A DNA stretch of 64,000 nt from Chryseobacterium formosense. Its GTDB lineage: Bacteria; Bacteroidota; Bacteroidia; Flavobacteriales; Weeksellaceae. The position numbers and the translations under genes are program-made. The notes under the pieces are model-generated. The model was given only the letters and a program-made list of their open reading frames with translations. It did not search any database and was not told where the DNA came from. The stretch lies in NCBI RefSeq assembly GCF_900116415.1, contig NZ_FPAP01000002.1:620001-684000 (forward strand), read 5' to 3'. This document shows positions 54,091 through 63,659 of this stretch, one piece after another (position 1 is the first letter of the stretch; every line of letters begins with the position of its first letter).

Positions 54091-55476
54091 TTACAATCCG
54101 AATTGCTTTGCAAATAAATCAGGGAAGATTCCCAGTGCAATAATCGAAGCAATGATAAATACCGCAACGATGTTATAAGTGATCGATACACGCTCTGTTG
54201 TTTTGAAGGTCGTTTCTTTAAAGAAGAACATGGCAATAATCAGTCTTAAATAATAAGCAATAGAAATTGCTGAACCTAAAACGGCTACGATTACTAAGAA
54301 TGTATTATTATCTTTCGTTAACGCCTGAGCAAATAATGAGAATTTACCCATGAAACCCGCTGTTAAAGGAATCCCCGCCATTGATAATAATGAGATTGTT
54401 GCAACGATAGCCAATAATGGTTCAGATTTAGCCAAACCTTTGAAAGCTCCGTAAGAAGTTTCTCTCTTTAGTTTTTCAACCCAGATTAAGCACATAAATA
54501 CACCCACTGTTGAAAGTGAATAAGCAAATAAATAAAATGCCAATGTATAAGTAGATAGTGCATTCATTCCGAAGAATACCAATCCGATATATCCTGCGTG
54601 AGAAACTGATGAGTACGCCAACATTCTTTTAGCATTCGTCTGGGCAAGTCCCATTGCGTTTGCCAATAATAAGGTAATGATTAAGAATACGCCTAAAATA
54701 TTGATCCACTCTTGTGTAACTCCGGAGAATCCGATTGTCATTAATCTGAATAATGCGAAGAATCCTGAGATTTTTACCACACTCGCCATGAAAGCGGTAA
54801 TCAATGAAGGTGAACCTTGGTAAACATCCGGACTCCACATGTGGAACGGCGCCAAAGCTACTTTAAATGCCATTGCACAAAGCATCAACACAACTCCAAG
54901 AATAAACATTCCGTTTGTAGGATTTACGGTGCTGAAATCGTGAATTCTGTATAAATCAAATGTTCCTGTGCTTCCGTAGATGAATGCAATTCCCAACAAT
55001 AAGAAACCTGTTGCAAATGCTCCCATCAGGAAATATTTTAATGAAGCTTCGTTTGATCTTAAATCTGTTTTGTTAGCTCCCGCCATTACGTATAATGGAA
55101 TGGATAAAATTTCAACTCCTAAAAACAAAGTCACCAAATTCTGATATCCGAACAATACAAAACCTCCACACAGCGCAAAAAGCATCAATGCATATAATTC
55201 CGACTGGTGATTTCTGTGATTGCTGAATGCAAAACCTCCCAGGAAGAATAAAAGCAAAGTCGTTACAATAGAAATTTTTGTAAACAAAGCTGTATTTTGT
55301 CCGTACTCATACATCAATCTGTATTTTTCGAAGAAAGACGCTTCAGGTAAAAAGCTTACATACAATGCAACGATCAGCCCAAAAATCCCAATGTATCTTG
55401 CGAATTTTCCTTTTTCAAAAACTCCCGAGAATAATGCAGCAACTGCCGTCAGGAAAACAATAATTAAAACACTCAT
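54091..55476 (-). CDS. nuoN: NADH-quinone oxidoreductase subunit N
   Basis: The 461-residue membrane protein is an antiporter-like proton-channel subunit of respiratory complex I. It has about 13-14 helices and the family segments FLGVEILSIPLYVMAGANKT, FKVALAPFHMWSPDVYQGSP and MLAYSSVSHAGYIGLVFFG. The length fits NuoN. It is the last gene of the operon and is followed by a strong terminator. It is separated from nuoM by a 106-base gap containing four heptad repeats. Confidence 0.95.
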   Translation of the reverse strand: MSVLIIVFLTAVAALFSGVFEKGKFARYIGIFGLIVALYVSFLPEASFFEKYRLMYEYGQNTALFTKISIVTTLLLFFLGGFAFSNHRNHQSELYALMLFALCGGFVLFGYQNLVTLFLGVEILSIPLYVMAGANKTDLRSNEASLKYFLMGAFATGFLLLGIAFIYGSTGTFDLYRIHDFSTVNPTNGMFILGVVLMLCAMAFKVALAPFHMWSPDVYQGSPSLITAFMASVVKISGFFALFRLMTIGFSGVTQEWINILGVFLIITLLLANAMGLAQTNAKRMLAYSSVSHAGYIGLVFFGMNALSTYTLAFYLFAYSLSTVGVFMCLIWVEKLKRETSYGAFKGLAKSEPLLAIVATISLLSMAGIPLTAGFMGKFSLFAQALTKDNNTFLVIVAVLGSAISIAYYLRLIIAMFFFKETTFKTTERVSITYNIVAVFIIASIIALGIFPDLFAKQFGL

Positions 55477-55482
55477 AGTATA

Positions 55483-55510
55483 GATTCGAGATTCGAGATT
55501 TGAGATTCGA
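55483..55510. repeat. Four GATTCGA heptads between nuoM and nuoN
   Basis: Three GATTCGA units and one GATTTGA lie head to tail. Copy number may vary. No palindrome or T-run is present in the gap, so it is not a terminator. Confidence 0.8.
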
Positions 55511-55582
55511 GGTTGATATACCTTTGTCTCAATTTCATAGTCTCTTATTTTTTAAATTATTTAATCTTTCAATTTTTGAATC

Positions 55583-57076
55583 TTAATTAATCATTGATGA
55601 ATACACAAACTCCAATGAACTTCCCACCATATCGATAATCGGCTGAGGGAAAATACCCAAAAGAATTACAAAAACTGCAATACTTGCCAATACCGAAAAT
55701 TCTACTGCCGATAAATCTTTAGCCGTGCTCAAAACGGCTGCATTACCTTCACCAAACATGGCTTTACCGTAAAATCTTAATAGATAAACCGCACAAAGAA
55801 TAATGGTTAAACCTGCAATAACTGAAGCCAGTACATTAAAATCGAAGATTGATTTAATCAGGATAAATTCACCAATAAAACCATTGGTCAACGGAACTCC
55901 CATTGATCCTAAAATGATTAATAAAAACAATACCGCAAACTTAGGAGCCACTTTTGCTAAACCTCCCATTTGTCTGATATCTCTTGACTTAAATCTTTTG
56001 TATAAAATATCTGCACAATAGAACAAACCTGCAACGTTGATACCGTGAGCGAAAGTCTGTACCAAAGCTCCTTCAGCTCCTTCAATCGTTAAAGTTCCTC
56101 TTAAAGTAAGCACTGCTGAAGAGAAAATACCTGCCACCATCAATCCAACGTGTGAGAAAGAAGAATATGCAATGATTCTCTTCATATCGGTCTGGATAAT
56201 CGCAATTAAAGCACCATGTACAATCCCGATAATCGCAAGGATGATGACAATCTGTCCTGAAATTCCCAAAATAGCACTTGGTGTAATGGGTAATAAGTAT
56301 CTGATCACTCCGTAGATCGCCATTTTCAGCATAATACCGGATAAAAGCATCGATCCCTGAGTAGGAGAGTAGGTATATGTGTCTGGTTGCCAAGTATGGA
56401 AAGGGAAAACCGGAAGCTTCACTGCAAATGCAAAGAAAATGAACCAGAATACAACAATCTGCTGTGTTTCACCCAAATCTGCATTATACAAATCGGTAAG
56501 AGCGAATGAAGCTGAGTGTGTGTAAACATAGATTAAACCAGCCAACATAAACAAAGATCCTACGAATGTATACACGAAGAATTTTGTAGTGAACTCCATT
56601 CTTTTGTTTTCCTGTCCCCAAAGAGCCGCAATAAACCAGATTGGAATAAGCGTTACTTCCCAGAAAATATAGAAAAGTAAGCCATCTAGTGAGGTAAAAA
56701 CTCCTACAAGACCAAACTGCATCAACAGGATCAGACCATAGAAAGAATTTTTGTAGCTAACGTTTTCGTTAAATGATGATAAAATAATTAGCGGCGAAAG
56801 AATATTGGTCAGCAATAAAAGAAGCATGCTCATCCCGTCAATCCCGAAATGAAGCGTACTTTTGATAAACTGTGACCAAGGGTAAGTGATTTCATATTGA
56901 AGCGTACTGTCTACAGTCGGATTAAAATCGAAATCCGAAAGAGCGTAAAACGTAAGCAACATCTGAATCAAAGCAATTCCCAGCGCCAAGTATTTGCTGG
57001 AAGCGTTCTTCCATGCAAAGGTTAATCCCGAACCTACAAGAGGTAAAAGTAATAATGTTAATAGTAAATAAGACAT
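55583..57076 (-). CDS. nuoM: NADH-quinone oxidoreductase subunit M
   Basis: The protein of 497 residues is an antiporter-like proton-pumping subunit of complex I in the inner membrane. It has the diagnostic segments FGIDGMSMLLLLLTNILSPL, FYIFWEVTLIPIWFI (the conserved membrane Glu), KLPVFPFHTWQPDTYTYSPT and AYSSFSHVGLMVAGIF. Its start overlaps the nuoL stop by one base. Confidence 0.95.
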   Translation of the reverse strand: MSYLLLTLLLLPLVGSGLTFAWKNASSKYLALGIALIQMLLTFYALSDFDFNPTVDSTLQYEITYPWSQFIKSTLHFGIDGMSMLLLLLTNILSPLIILSSFNENVSYKNSFYGLILLMQFGLVGVFTSLDGLLFYIFWEVTLIPIWFIAALWGQENKRMEFTTKFFVYTFVGSLFMLAGLIYVYTHSASFALTDLYNADLGETQQIVVFWFIFFAFAVKLPVFPFHTWQPDTYTYSPTQGSMLLSGIMLKMAIYGVIRYLLPITPSAILGISGQIVIILAIIGIVHGALIAIIQTDMKRIIAYSSFSHVGLMVAGIFSSAVLTLRGTLTIEGAEGALVQTFAHGINVAGLFYCADILYKRFKSRDIRQMGGLAKVAPKFAVLFLLIILGSMGVPLTNGFIGEFILIKSIFDFNVLASVIAGLTIILCAVYLLRFYGKAMFGEGNAAVLSTAKDLSAVEFSVLASIAVFVILLGIFPQPIIDMVGSSLEFVYSSMIN

Positions 57077-58989
57077 TATTGTAATATAAAGTTAACAATC
57101 AGTATAATTCCCACAGCCAAAGTCATGATAAGAACATAGTTCTCAACATTTCCGTTCTGAACACGTTTCATAGATCTTCCGCTGTCTTCAGCACCTTCTC
57201 CTATGTAGTCTACAAAACGGTCTAAAACGCCTTTGTCAAACATTTTTCCGCCACGTCCAAGTCCTTCGAAAGTTTTTACAATTAATGCATTGTAAAGCTC
57301 ATCAACATATAACTTTTTAGCAGAAAGTTTTTCCCAGCCTGTATATTCTTCCTCGGCAAGAGCCATTTTCTTTTTGTTCACATACATGTTTTTCACAATG
57401 AACCAAACCGTAAAGAACATTAAGATGGTTGCTCCCAAAAGAATCATTTCTGTATTGAAATCAACTCCCGAAAGAGTCATTTCCATTTGCTTAAAGCTTT
57501 CCGGTGTCAATACCGGTTTCAGCCATTCCATTAATTTAGCATAATGACCGTGACCGATAAAGTGTGGTAAATTAATAAAACCTCCGATTACTGAAAGTAT
57601 CGCCAAAACAATTAACGGTAACGTCATGTTCATCGGACTTTCATGTAAATGGTGTTTTTGTTCTTCCGTACCTCTGAACTCTCCGTGGAAAGTAAGATAA
57701 TACAGTCTGAACATATATGCTGCGGTTGTTGCAGCCAAAATAAATAACATTACCCAGTATATAGGGTTTTTAGCAAACGCTGCAACCAAAATTTCGTCTT
57801 TAGAAATCATCCCCGATAATAAAGGGAATCCTGAAATAGCCAATGTTCCGATTAGGAAGGTGATGTGTGTAATTGGGATTACTTTTTTAAGTCCGCCCAT
57901 AAAACGCATATCCTGCTCGTTGCTCATGGCGTGGATTACAGAACCTGCTCCCAAGAATAACAATGCCTTGAAGAAAGCGTGTGTCATTACGTGGAACATT
58001 GCTGTAGAATAAGCTCCTAAACCTAAAGCGATAAACATAAAACCAAGCTGTGAAACTGTAGAATATGCCAATACTTTTTTGATATCGTTCTGACGCAGTG
58101 CGTAGAAACCAGCCAAAGCAGCGGTTAAGAATCCGATTAATAAAATTCCGCCCTGAACGGTTGGAGCTAAAGTGAATAAGAAGTTTGATCTTACCACCAA
58201 ATAGATACCTGCAGTAACCATCGTTGCCGCGTGAATCAATGCCGAAACAGGAGTTGGACCTGCCATCGCATCCGGTAACCAAGTATATAAAGGAACCTGA
58301 GCAGATTTACCAACAGCACCGATAAATAAACTTGCTGTGATAAAAATGATGATGTTTCCGTCTAATTCAAATTTTGCAGCATTTTGTGCTACTGAAATAT
58401 AATCTACAGAGTTAGTCTGAGACGCAATCATGAAAATACCGATCAATAAACCAAGGTCACCGATTCTGTTCATGATGAAAGCTTTTCTTGCAGCTTTCCC
58501 ATATTCTTCGTTAGTGTACCAGAATCCGATTAGTAAATAAGAACAAAGACCTACACCTTCCCAACCGATGAATAAAATCATATAGTTGCTTCCCATTACC
58601 AGAAGTAACATCGAGAAGATGAAAAGATTTAAATAAGTAAAAAACTTATAGAAACCTTTATCGTGGCTCATGTATCCTATAGAGTATAAGTGAATTAAAG
58701 ATCCGATTCCTGTGATAATCATCACCATCATTAATGACAGCTGATCAATCTGGAAACCGAAGTTGATCTGAACTCCGTTTACTCTGAACCATTCGAAAGC
58801 TTTCACGACAACCGCCGGACTTTCTGAATCAAATTTTAAAAATAAGCTTACCGCAATACAAAAAGATACAAAAACTGCAGCTGTTGCCAAACTTCCGACT
58901 ACAATCTTAGGAAGATTTTTCCCGAAAAGTCCGTTGATAAGAAAGCCTATAAGTGGTAAAAGTACTATTGCATATATTAAATTCTCCAT
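57076..58989 (-). CDS. nuoL: NADH-quinone oxidoreductase subunit L
   Basis: The 637-residue protein is the largest antiporter-like subunit of complex I, with a long lateral helix at the C-terminus (from about 490). Key segments are FIGWEGVGLCSYLLIGFWYT, GKSAQVPLYTWLPDAMAGPT, PVSALIHAATMVTAGIYLVV and LAYSTVSQLGFMFIALGLG. It lies 2 bases after nuoK and overlaps nuoM by one base. Confidence 0.97.
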   Translation of the reverse strand: MENLIYAIVLLPLIGFLINGLFGKNLPKIVVGSLATAAVFVSFCIAVSLFLKFDSESPAVVVKAFEWFRVNGVQINFGFQIDQLSLMMVMIITGIGSLIHLYSIGYMSHDKGFYKFFTYLNLFIFSMLLLVMGSNYMILFIGWEGVGLCSYLLIGFWYTNEEYGKAARKAFIMNRIGDLGLLIGIFMIASQTNSVDYISVAQNAAKFELDGNIIIFITASLFIGAVGKSAQVPLYTWLPDAMAGPTPVSALIHAATMVTAGIYLVVRSNFLFTLAPTVQGGILLIGFLTAALAGFYALRQNDIKKVLAYSTVSQLGFMFIALGLGAYSTAMFHVMTHAFFKALLFLGAGSVIHAMSNEQDMRFMGGLKKVIPITHITFLIGTLAISGFPLLSGMISKDEILVAAFAKNPIYWVMLFILAATTAAYMFRLYYLTFHGEFRGTEEQKHHLHESPMNMTLPLIVLAILSVIGGFINLPHFIGHGHYAKLMEWLKPVLTPESFKQMEMTLSGVDFNTEMILLGATILMFFTVWFIVKNMYVNKKKMALAEEEYTGWEKLSAKKLYVDELYNALIVKTFEGLGRGGKMFDKGVLDRFVDYIGEGAEDSGRSMKRVQNGNVENYVLIMTLAVGIILIVNFILQ

Positions 58990-58991
58990 TC

Positions 58992-59321
58992 TTATCCTTT
59001 TAATTTATTAAATATACCTACATCTACAGAACGGGTGTTTCTATATAACATCGCAATAATTGCCAAACCAACCGCTACTTCGGCTGCTGCAACTACCATG
59101 ATGAAGAATACCAAAAGCTGTCCGTCGCTGTTCCCGTTGTATGCCGCAAATGCAGCCAATAAAAGGTTTACAGAATTAAGCATAAGCTCTACATAACCTA
59201 AAATTACAATCGCATTTTTTCTGAGCAATACTCCCAAAACTCCAAGACAGAACAAAACTGAACAAAGAGTAATGAAATATTCCAGAGGGATGCTTTGCAT
59301 AAATGTATTTACTTCTCCCAT
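58992..59321 (-). CDS. nuoK: NADH-quinone oxidoreductase subunit K
   Basis: The 109-residue membrane protein has three helices with the conserved membrane glutamates (ILGYVELMLNSVNLLLAAFA and VVAAAEVAVGLAIIAMLYRN), which take part in proton transfer in complex I. The length is normal. It lies 4 bases after nuoJ. Confidence 0.95.
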   Translation of the reverse strand: MGEVNTFMQSIPLEYFITLCSVLFCLGVLGVLLRKNAIVILGYVELMLNSVNLLLAAFAAYNGNSDGQLLVFFIMVVAAAEVAVGLAIIAMLYRNTRSVDVGIFNKLKG

Positions 59322-59325
59322 AATT

Positions 59326-59823
59326 TTATAAATCTTTTTTACCGATTAGTACCGCACCTACAATACCTGCCAAAATCAGGATGGAAGCAAGCTCAAACGG
59401 CAAAACATATTCATTAAATAAAAGTCTTCCCAGATTTTTTGTAAGACCTACACCTTTATCTACGTTCTCAACCACTACATGATTTTCCTGTACTCCTCTG
59501 AAAACGCCTAAAACACCAATTAAAAGAAGACCTGCTGTAAAAACTCCAACAAACTTTAAAGTATTGTTCTTCTTACTTTCGTCTTCCTTATTAAGGTTAA
59601 GCATCATTAAGATATAAAGGAAAAGTACCATGATAGCACCTGCGTAAACAATAATCTGGATGATGGCAAGGAATTGTGCATTCAGAAGAATATACATTCC
59701 CGCAATCGAAAACATTGTAACAATTAATGACAAAATAGCATATAAAGGATTTTTTGCAAATACAAAGTACACTGCACTTGCCACTGCTAAAAACGCCACC
59801 AAGAAAAATAAAAACTGATCCAT
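59326..59823 (-). CDS. nuoJ: NADH-quinone oxidoreductase subunit J
   Basis: The 165-residue protein has five membrane helices, including the pi-bulge region YAGAIMVLFLYILMMLNLNK typical of NuoJ. It lies in the membrane arm of complex I next to NuoK and NuoA. Its start overlaps the nuoI stop by one base. Confidence 0.95.
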   Translation of the reverse strand: MDQFLFFLVAFLAVASAVYFVFAKNPLYAILSLIVTMFSIAGMYILLNAQFLAIIQIIVYAGAIMVLFLYILMMLNLNKEDESKKNNTLKFVGVFTAGLLLIGVLGVFRGVQENHVVVENVDKGVGLTKNLGRLLFNEYVLPFELASILILAGIVGAVLIGKKDL

Positions 59824-60380
59824 TATTTTACCGCATTTTTTTGTTTCTCGGATTGTCTTTCGGTGATATCAATCCTTTCATTTATTTTTTCAACCAATTT
59901 ATCTTTTCCGTAAACGAAAGAACCTCTGTTGGTTTCTACGTCTACCAATCTGTCTGTAAGATAAATTGCAGATTTCGGACAAGCCTCTTCGCACATACCG
60001 CAGAAAATACATCTCAACATATTAATTTCATATACTGATGCATATTTTTCTTCTCTGTAAAGGTTTTTTTCTTCCTTCGTTCTTTCTGCAGCGGTCATCG
60101 TGATGGCTTCAGCTGGACAAGCTACAGCACACAATCCGCAAGCGGTACATCTTTCTCTGCCTTCTTCGTCTCTTTTCAAAACGTGCTGACCTCTCCAGAT
60201 ATCGGCTCTTGGTTTTTGTACTTCAGGATAAGAATAAACATTCGGAGCACGTTTTACAACCGTTCTTACCGCATGCTTAAAAGTAATCCCCATCCCTTTG
60301 AAAATCGCCGGAAGGTAGATTTTCTCCGCAAGGGTCATCTCTTTATTTGAAACAACTTTGGATCTGTTTGTAAGTTTCAT
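59823..60380 (-). CDS. nuoI: NADH-quinone oxidoreductase subunit I (ferredoxin-like)
   Basis: This 185-residue subunit carries two [4Fe-4S] cluster motifs: CTACGLCAVACPAEAI and CIFCGMCEEACPKSAI. It passes electrons to the quinone site at the foot of the complex I arm. The start at 60380 is preceded by a pyrimidine-rich leader similar to that before nuoH. Confidence 0.95.
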   Translation of the reverse strand: MKLTNRSKVVSNKEMTLAEKIYLPAIFKGMGITFKHAVRTVVKRAPNVYSYPEVQKPRADIWRGQHVLKRDEEGRERCTACGLCAVACPAEAITMTAAERTKEEKNLYREEKYASVYEINMLRCIFCGMCEEACPKSAIYLTDRLVDVETNRGSFVYGKDKLVEKINERIDITERQSEKQKNAVK

Positions 60381-60394
60381 TTTCTATTATTATT

Positions 60395-60431
60395 AAATGT
60401 TGGAAGATGGAAGCTTGATGATGGAAGTTTA
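60395..60431. repeat. Leader repeat before nuoI, copy of 61611-61647
   Basis: AAATGTTGGAAGATGGAAGC and the following bases to GGAAGTTTA match the sequence before nuoH (AAATGTTTGAAGATGGGAGC, then TGGAAGTTTA). Both lie 10 to 15 bases upstream of the next start codon on the minus strand. The rest of the gap 60381-60535 is AT-rich with no gene. Confidence 0.6.
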
Positions 60432-60535
60432 TCCCAACGCCGCTTTCACATCAGCTCATTTTCAAATTTATATCTTGTTTGAAATCTGAAATGGAAAATT
60501 TCATTTTCAAATTCTCAAATTATTTCGTTCTCAAA

Positions 60536-61600
60536 TTAATTACCGAAAGCTAAAATCACGGCTCCTGTAATCATCAGGTTAACCAATGCCATAGGAATTA
60601 ATGTTTTCCATCCTAAGTGCATCAACTGGTCGTATCTGAATCTTGGTAACGTCCATCTGATCCACATAAAGATCAAAATTCCGATTACCGTTTTCGTTAA
60701 AAATGCTACGATACTCAAAATACCTGCAGTATTTTCTCCCCAGTTCTGAGTTACCCATTCAATTCCCGGATAGTTGTAGCCTCCGAAGAAAAGTACCACC
60801 ATAAAGGCATTAGAAATAAACATATTCACATATTCTCCGAACATGTATAAACCTAATTTCATTGATGAATATTCTGTAGAATAACCGGTTACCAATTCAG
60901 ATTCACACTCCGGTAAATCGAAAGGATGACGGTTGGTTTCTGCCAAAGCAGCAACGAAGAAAATTAAGAATGCCAATGGTTGGTAGAAAATATTCCAATT
61001 CATACCGGAACCGATTGGGATAATTCCCCAAAGTTTTCCTTCTGTTTGGTTTTCGGTAATTACTTTTAAATCTAAACTTCCTGTCATCATGATGATAGAA
61101 AGAAGTGCAAGACCCATCGCCAATTCGTAAGAAATCATTTGCGAAGAAGCTCTGATTGCACCTAATAATGAATACTTGTTGTTGGAAGCCCAGCCTCCGA
61201 TCATGATTCCGTACACTCCGATTGATGCCATTCCGATGATGAAAAGTACACCAACGTCGATATTGGCAACCTGTAGATCATAAGAAATTCCACCAAAATT
61301 CAACGTTTTTCCCCAAGGAATAACCGCTCCGGTAATCAATGAAATAAACATCACCAAGGCAGGTCCCAATACGAAAAGAAACTTTTCTGCATTAGCCGGT
61401 GTAAAATCTTCCTTAAAGAAAAATTTACCACCATCTGCAAGAGGCTGTAATAAACCGAAAGGTCCTGATCTGTTTGGCCCGATTCTATCCTGCATGATTG
61501 CAGCCACTTTTCTTTCAGCCCAGGTAGAGTAGGCCGCTATCGTTAATGATAACAGAAAAAGCGCAAGTACAAGTATTAATTTAAATGTAATTAAATCCAT
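60536..61600 (-). CDS. nuoH: NADH-quinone oxidoreductase subunit H
   Basis: The 354-residue membrane protein forms the quinone-entry site of complex I. It shows the family segments WAERKVAAIMQDRIGPNRSG, GLLQPLADGGKFFFKEDFTP, AETNRHPFDLPECESELVTG and WIRWTLPRFRYDQLMHLGWK. ATG 61600 (MDLITFKLILVLALFLLSLT) is preferred over a start 21 codons upstream, which would lie in the leader repeat. Confidence 0.95.
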   Translation of the reverse strand: MDLITFKLILVLALFLLSLTIAAYSTWAERKVAAIMQDRIGPNRSGPFGLLQPLADGGKFFFKEDFTPANAEKFLFVLGPALVMFISLITGAVIPWGKTLNFGGISYDLQVANIDVGVLFIIGMASIGVYGIMIGGWASNNKYSLLGAIRASSQMISYELAMGLALLSIIMMTGSLDLKVITENQTEGKLWGIIPIGSGMNWNIFYQPLAFLIFFVAALAETNRHPFDLPECESELVTGYSTEYSSMKLGLYMFGEYVNMFISNAFMVVLFFGGYNYPGIEWVTQNWGENTAGILSIVAFLTKTVIGILIFMWIRWTLPRFRYDQLMHLGWKTLIPMALVNLMITGAVILAFGN

Positions 61601-61610
61601 TTTATTATTT

Positions 61611-61647
61611 AAATGTTTGAAGATGGGAGCTGGGTGCTGGAAGTTTA
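61611..61647. repeat. Leader repeat before nuoH, copy of 60395-60431
   Basis: It shares AAATGTT, GAAGATGG, AGCT and TGGAAGTTTA with the copy before nuoI. A related string (CATCAAACTTCCTACATCC) occurs at about 61745 in the opposite orientation. No gene lies in the gap 61601-61769. Confidence 0.55.
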
Positions 61648-61769
61648 GCAATTCGCCACACAACTCATCATCGTTTAATCAATTTTTATTTTAAATAGCA
61701 GAAGTTTAATTAACGATAATATTTTCAAGGCTGAAAACATCCATCATCAAACTTCCTACATCCAACGAT

Positions 61770-62768
61770 TTATTTTTCGTCTTTTTCGCTGATTTCTTTA
61801 GCCATCGGATTGTCTAAAACTCTCAATTCGTCTTTTGGCTTTTCATAATGATTCAAAGAAATTACCGAATGTCTGTCGATATGTCTTGGTCCTTCAATGT
61901 TCCAGTCGCTTAAGTTCTTTCTTTCGAAACGGCAAGTATCACAAATAAATTCTTCAACTTCTCCCCACTGATCTTTTCTTGCAGTTACTCTTACGATTTC
62001 GTCTCCTTTCATGTAAACCGTAGCTTTCCCTGAACATTTATCACACTTACAAGTAGCATTCATTGGTTTCGTAAACCAAACTCTGCTTGCAAAACGTGCT
62101 GTTCTGTCAGTTAATGCTCCTACAGGACAAACGTCGATTACGTTTCCGATGAAGTCATTGTCTAAAGCTTTGTTTAAATAAGTGGAAATTTCGGCATGAT
62201 CTCCTCTGAACAAAATTCCGTGTTCTCTTTCGCCTGTCAATTGGTTTGCTGCCAATACACATCTTGCACAAAGAATACAACGGTTCATATTTAATTTGAT
62301 GTTCGGACCTAAATCGTCTGCATCATAGGTATTTCTTTCGAATTCAGTTCTGGTTTCAAGATTTCCATGCTCGTAACCTAAATCCTGAAGATGACATTCT
62401 CCAGCCTGATCACAAACCGGGCAATCTAAAGGGTGGTTTACCAATAAAAATTCGGTAACCGCCTTTCTGCCTTCCTGAGCTTTTTCAGAAGAAAGGTTTT
62501 TCACTTCCATACCATCCATTACATTGGTTCTGCAGCTTGCTACCAATTTCGGCATAGGACGAGGATCTGCTTCTGATCCTTTAGAAACTTCCACTAAGCA
62601 TGTTCTGCATCTTCCACCGCTGGTTTCCAGCTTGCTGTAGTAACACATTGCAGGAGGAACAGATTTTCCACCGATTTGTCTAGCAGCTTCCAAAATAGAA
62701 GTTCCAGGCAAAACTTCAGTAGTCTGTCCGTCTATAGTTATTTTGAATTTTTTAACCTCTTCGCTCAT
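61770..62768 (-). CDS. nuoG: NADH-quinone oxidoreductase subunit G, short form
   Basis: The 332-residue protein has the N-terminal electron-transfer part only: a [2Fe-2S] ferredoxin domain (CYYSKLETSGGRCRTCLVEV), the His-Cys cluster region (HPLDCPVCDQAGECHLQDLG), a [4Fe-4S] motif (CILCARCVLAANQL with DVCPVGAL) and a Cys-rich segment (CKCDKCSGKATVY, CDTCRF). The large molybdopterin-like domain of the roughly 900-residue enterobacterial NuoG is absent. This short form is usual in flavobacterial complex I. The next gene upstream is an unrelated barrel protein. Confidence 0.9.
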   Translation of the reverse strand: MSEEVKKFKITIDGQTTEVLPGTSILEAARQIGGKSVPPAMCYYSKLETSGGRCRTCLVEVSKGSEADPRPMPKLVASCRTNVMDGMEVKNLSSEKAQEGRKAVTEFLLVNHPLDCPVCDQAGECHLQDLGYEHGNLETRTEFERNTYDADDLGPNIKLNMNRCILCARCVLAANQLTGEREHGILFRGDHAEISTYLNKALDNDFIGNVIDVCPVGALTDRTARFASRVWFTKPMNATCKCDKCSGKATVYMKGDEIVRVTARKDQWGEVEEFICDTCRFERKNLSDWNIEGPRHIDRHSVISLNHYEKPKDELRVLDNPMAKEISEKDEK

Positions 62769-62814
62769 ATTCTATGCTTTTCGCTTATGCTGTTAAAAGC
62801 TTTTAAGCTCTATT

Positions 62815-63630
62815 TTAATTATACTTTTTTGTATTAAATGTATATCCAATCCCGAAATTGAACTGTGCATACACAAAATCCTGTGAAGCTTTGTCTGGTT
62901 TGTTGTTCAGTGTCGTTTTGATGTCGGGCATATTAATGTATCCCAATTTTCCTTCCGCCTGAAGTACAATATGTCTTAAGGCAACCACACTTATTGCAGC
63001 TCTTGCATCCAGACCAAAACCTGCAAGATGGAATCTGTCGCTTCTTTCATTTCCCATCAGTTGAACATTGGATTTTGGCAATAAAGCTCCCAATCCTGCT
63101 CCGTAACTCAGGAAAACATCAATGTTTTTCTTGTTGTAAACATTATGATATTTCTGAGCTCCAATGTTAATATAATTAAGACCATCAGTGTGTTCGAACG
63201 TTAAAAATTCACCACTGTTAAGATCTACTTTACCATTATTGACCATTCCTGCATATTTCGGATCATTAATGTATCCTTTGAAATCTACAACCTGATCCTG
63301 ATCCATCACATATTTCATGTGATCCATTCCTAAAGTAATTCCGAAATTATCTTTCGGGAAATAGGTAATTCTATAATTTACCTGTGGAATGGTAATACTT
63401 CCCGGATTGAAATATGTTCCCCACTCAAATTTGGTCTGTCTGTCATGTGCAACAACATTATCCAACTGGAAATCATATCCATCACCCTTAAAGTGAATAT
63501 CAGAGTTTGAATATCTTGCATTATTCCAACCCCAGAACACCATAACCGAACCTTTTTTGAAAGGGTCAACCTGAGCTTTTACACTCATTGTTACCGTTAA
63601 TAAAAACAGTAATAAAAACTTATTTTTCAA
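62815..63630 (-). CDS. Outer-membrane beta-barrel protein inside the nuo operon
   Basis: The 271-residue protein has a Sec signal (MKNKFLLLFLLTVTMSVKAQ) and alternating aromatic strands (VMVFWGWNNARYS, NYRITYFPKDNFGITLG, VYAQFNFGIGYTFNTKKYN), the pattern of a small porin-like barrel. It is 29 bases downstream of nuoF and 46 bases upstream of nuoG on the same strand. It has no known complex I role. It may be an insertion into the operon or merely a hitchhiker. Confidence 0.75.
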   Translation of the reverse strand: MKNKFLLLFLLTVTMSVKAQVDPFKKGSVMVFWGWNNARYSNSDIHFKGDGYDFQLDNVVAHDRQTKFEWGTYFNPGSITIPQVNYRITYFPKDNFGITLGMDHMKYVMDQDQVVDFKGYINDPKYAGMVNNGKVDLNSGEFLTFEHTDGLNYINIGAQKYHNVYNKKNIDVFLSYGAGLGALLPKSNVQLMGNERSDRFHLAGFGLDARAAISVVALRHIVLQAEGKLGYINMPDIKTTLNNKPDKASQDFVYAQFNFGIGYTFNTKKYN

Positions 63631-63659
63631 CTTAAATCTGTCTTCTTAATCCTACTACA

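Noticed and set aside
61770..62768. Short nuoG as a truncated pseudogene
   Set aside because: All iron-sulphur motifs are intact, the end is clean, and short NuoG proteins without the molybdopterin domain are usual in flavobacteria.
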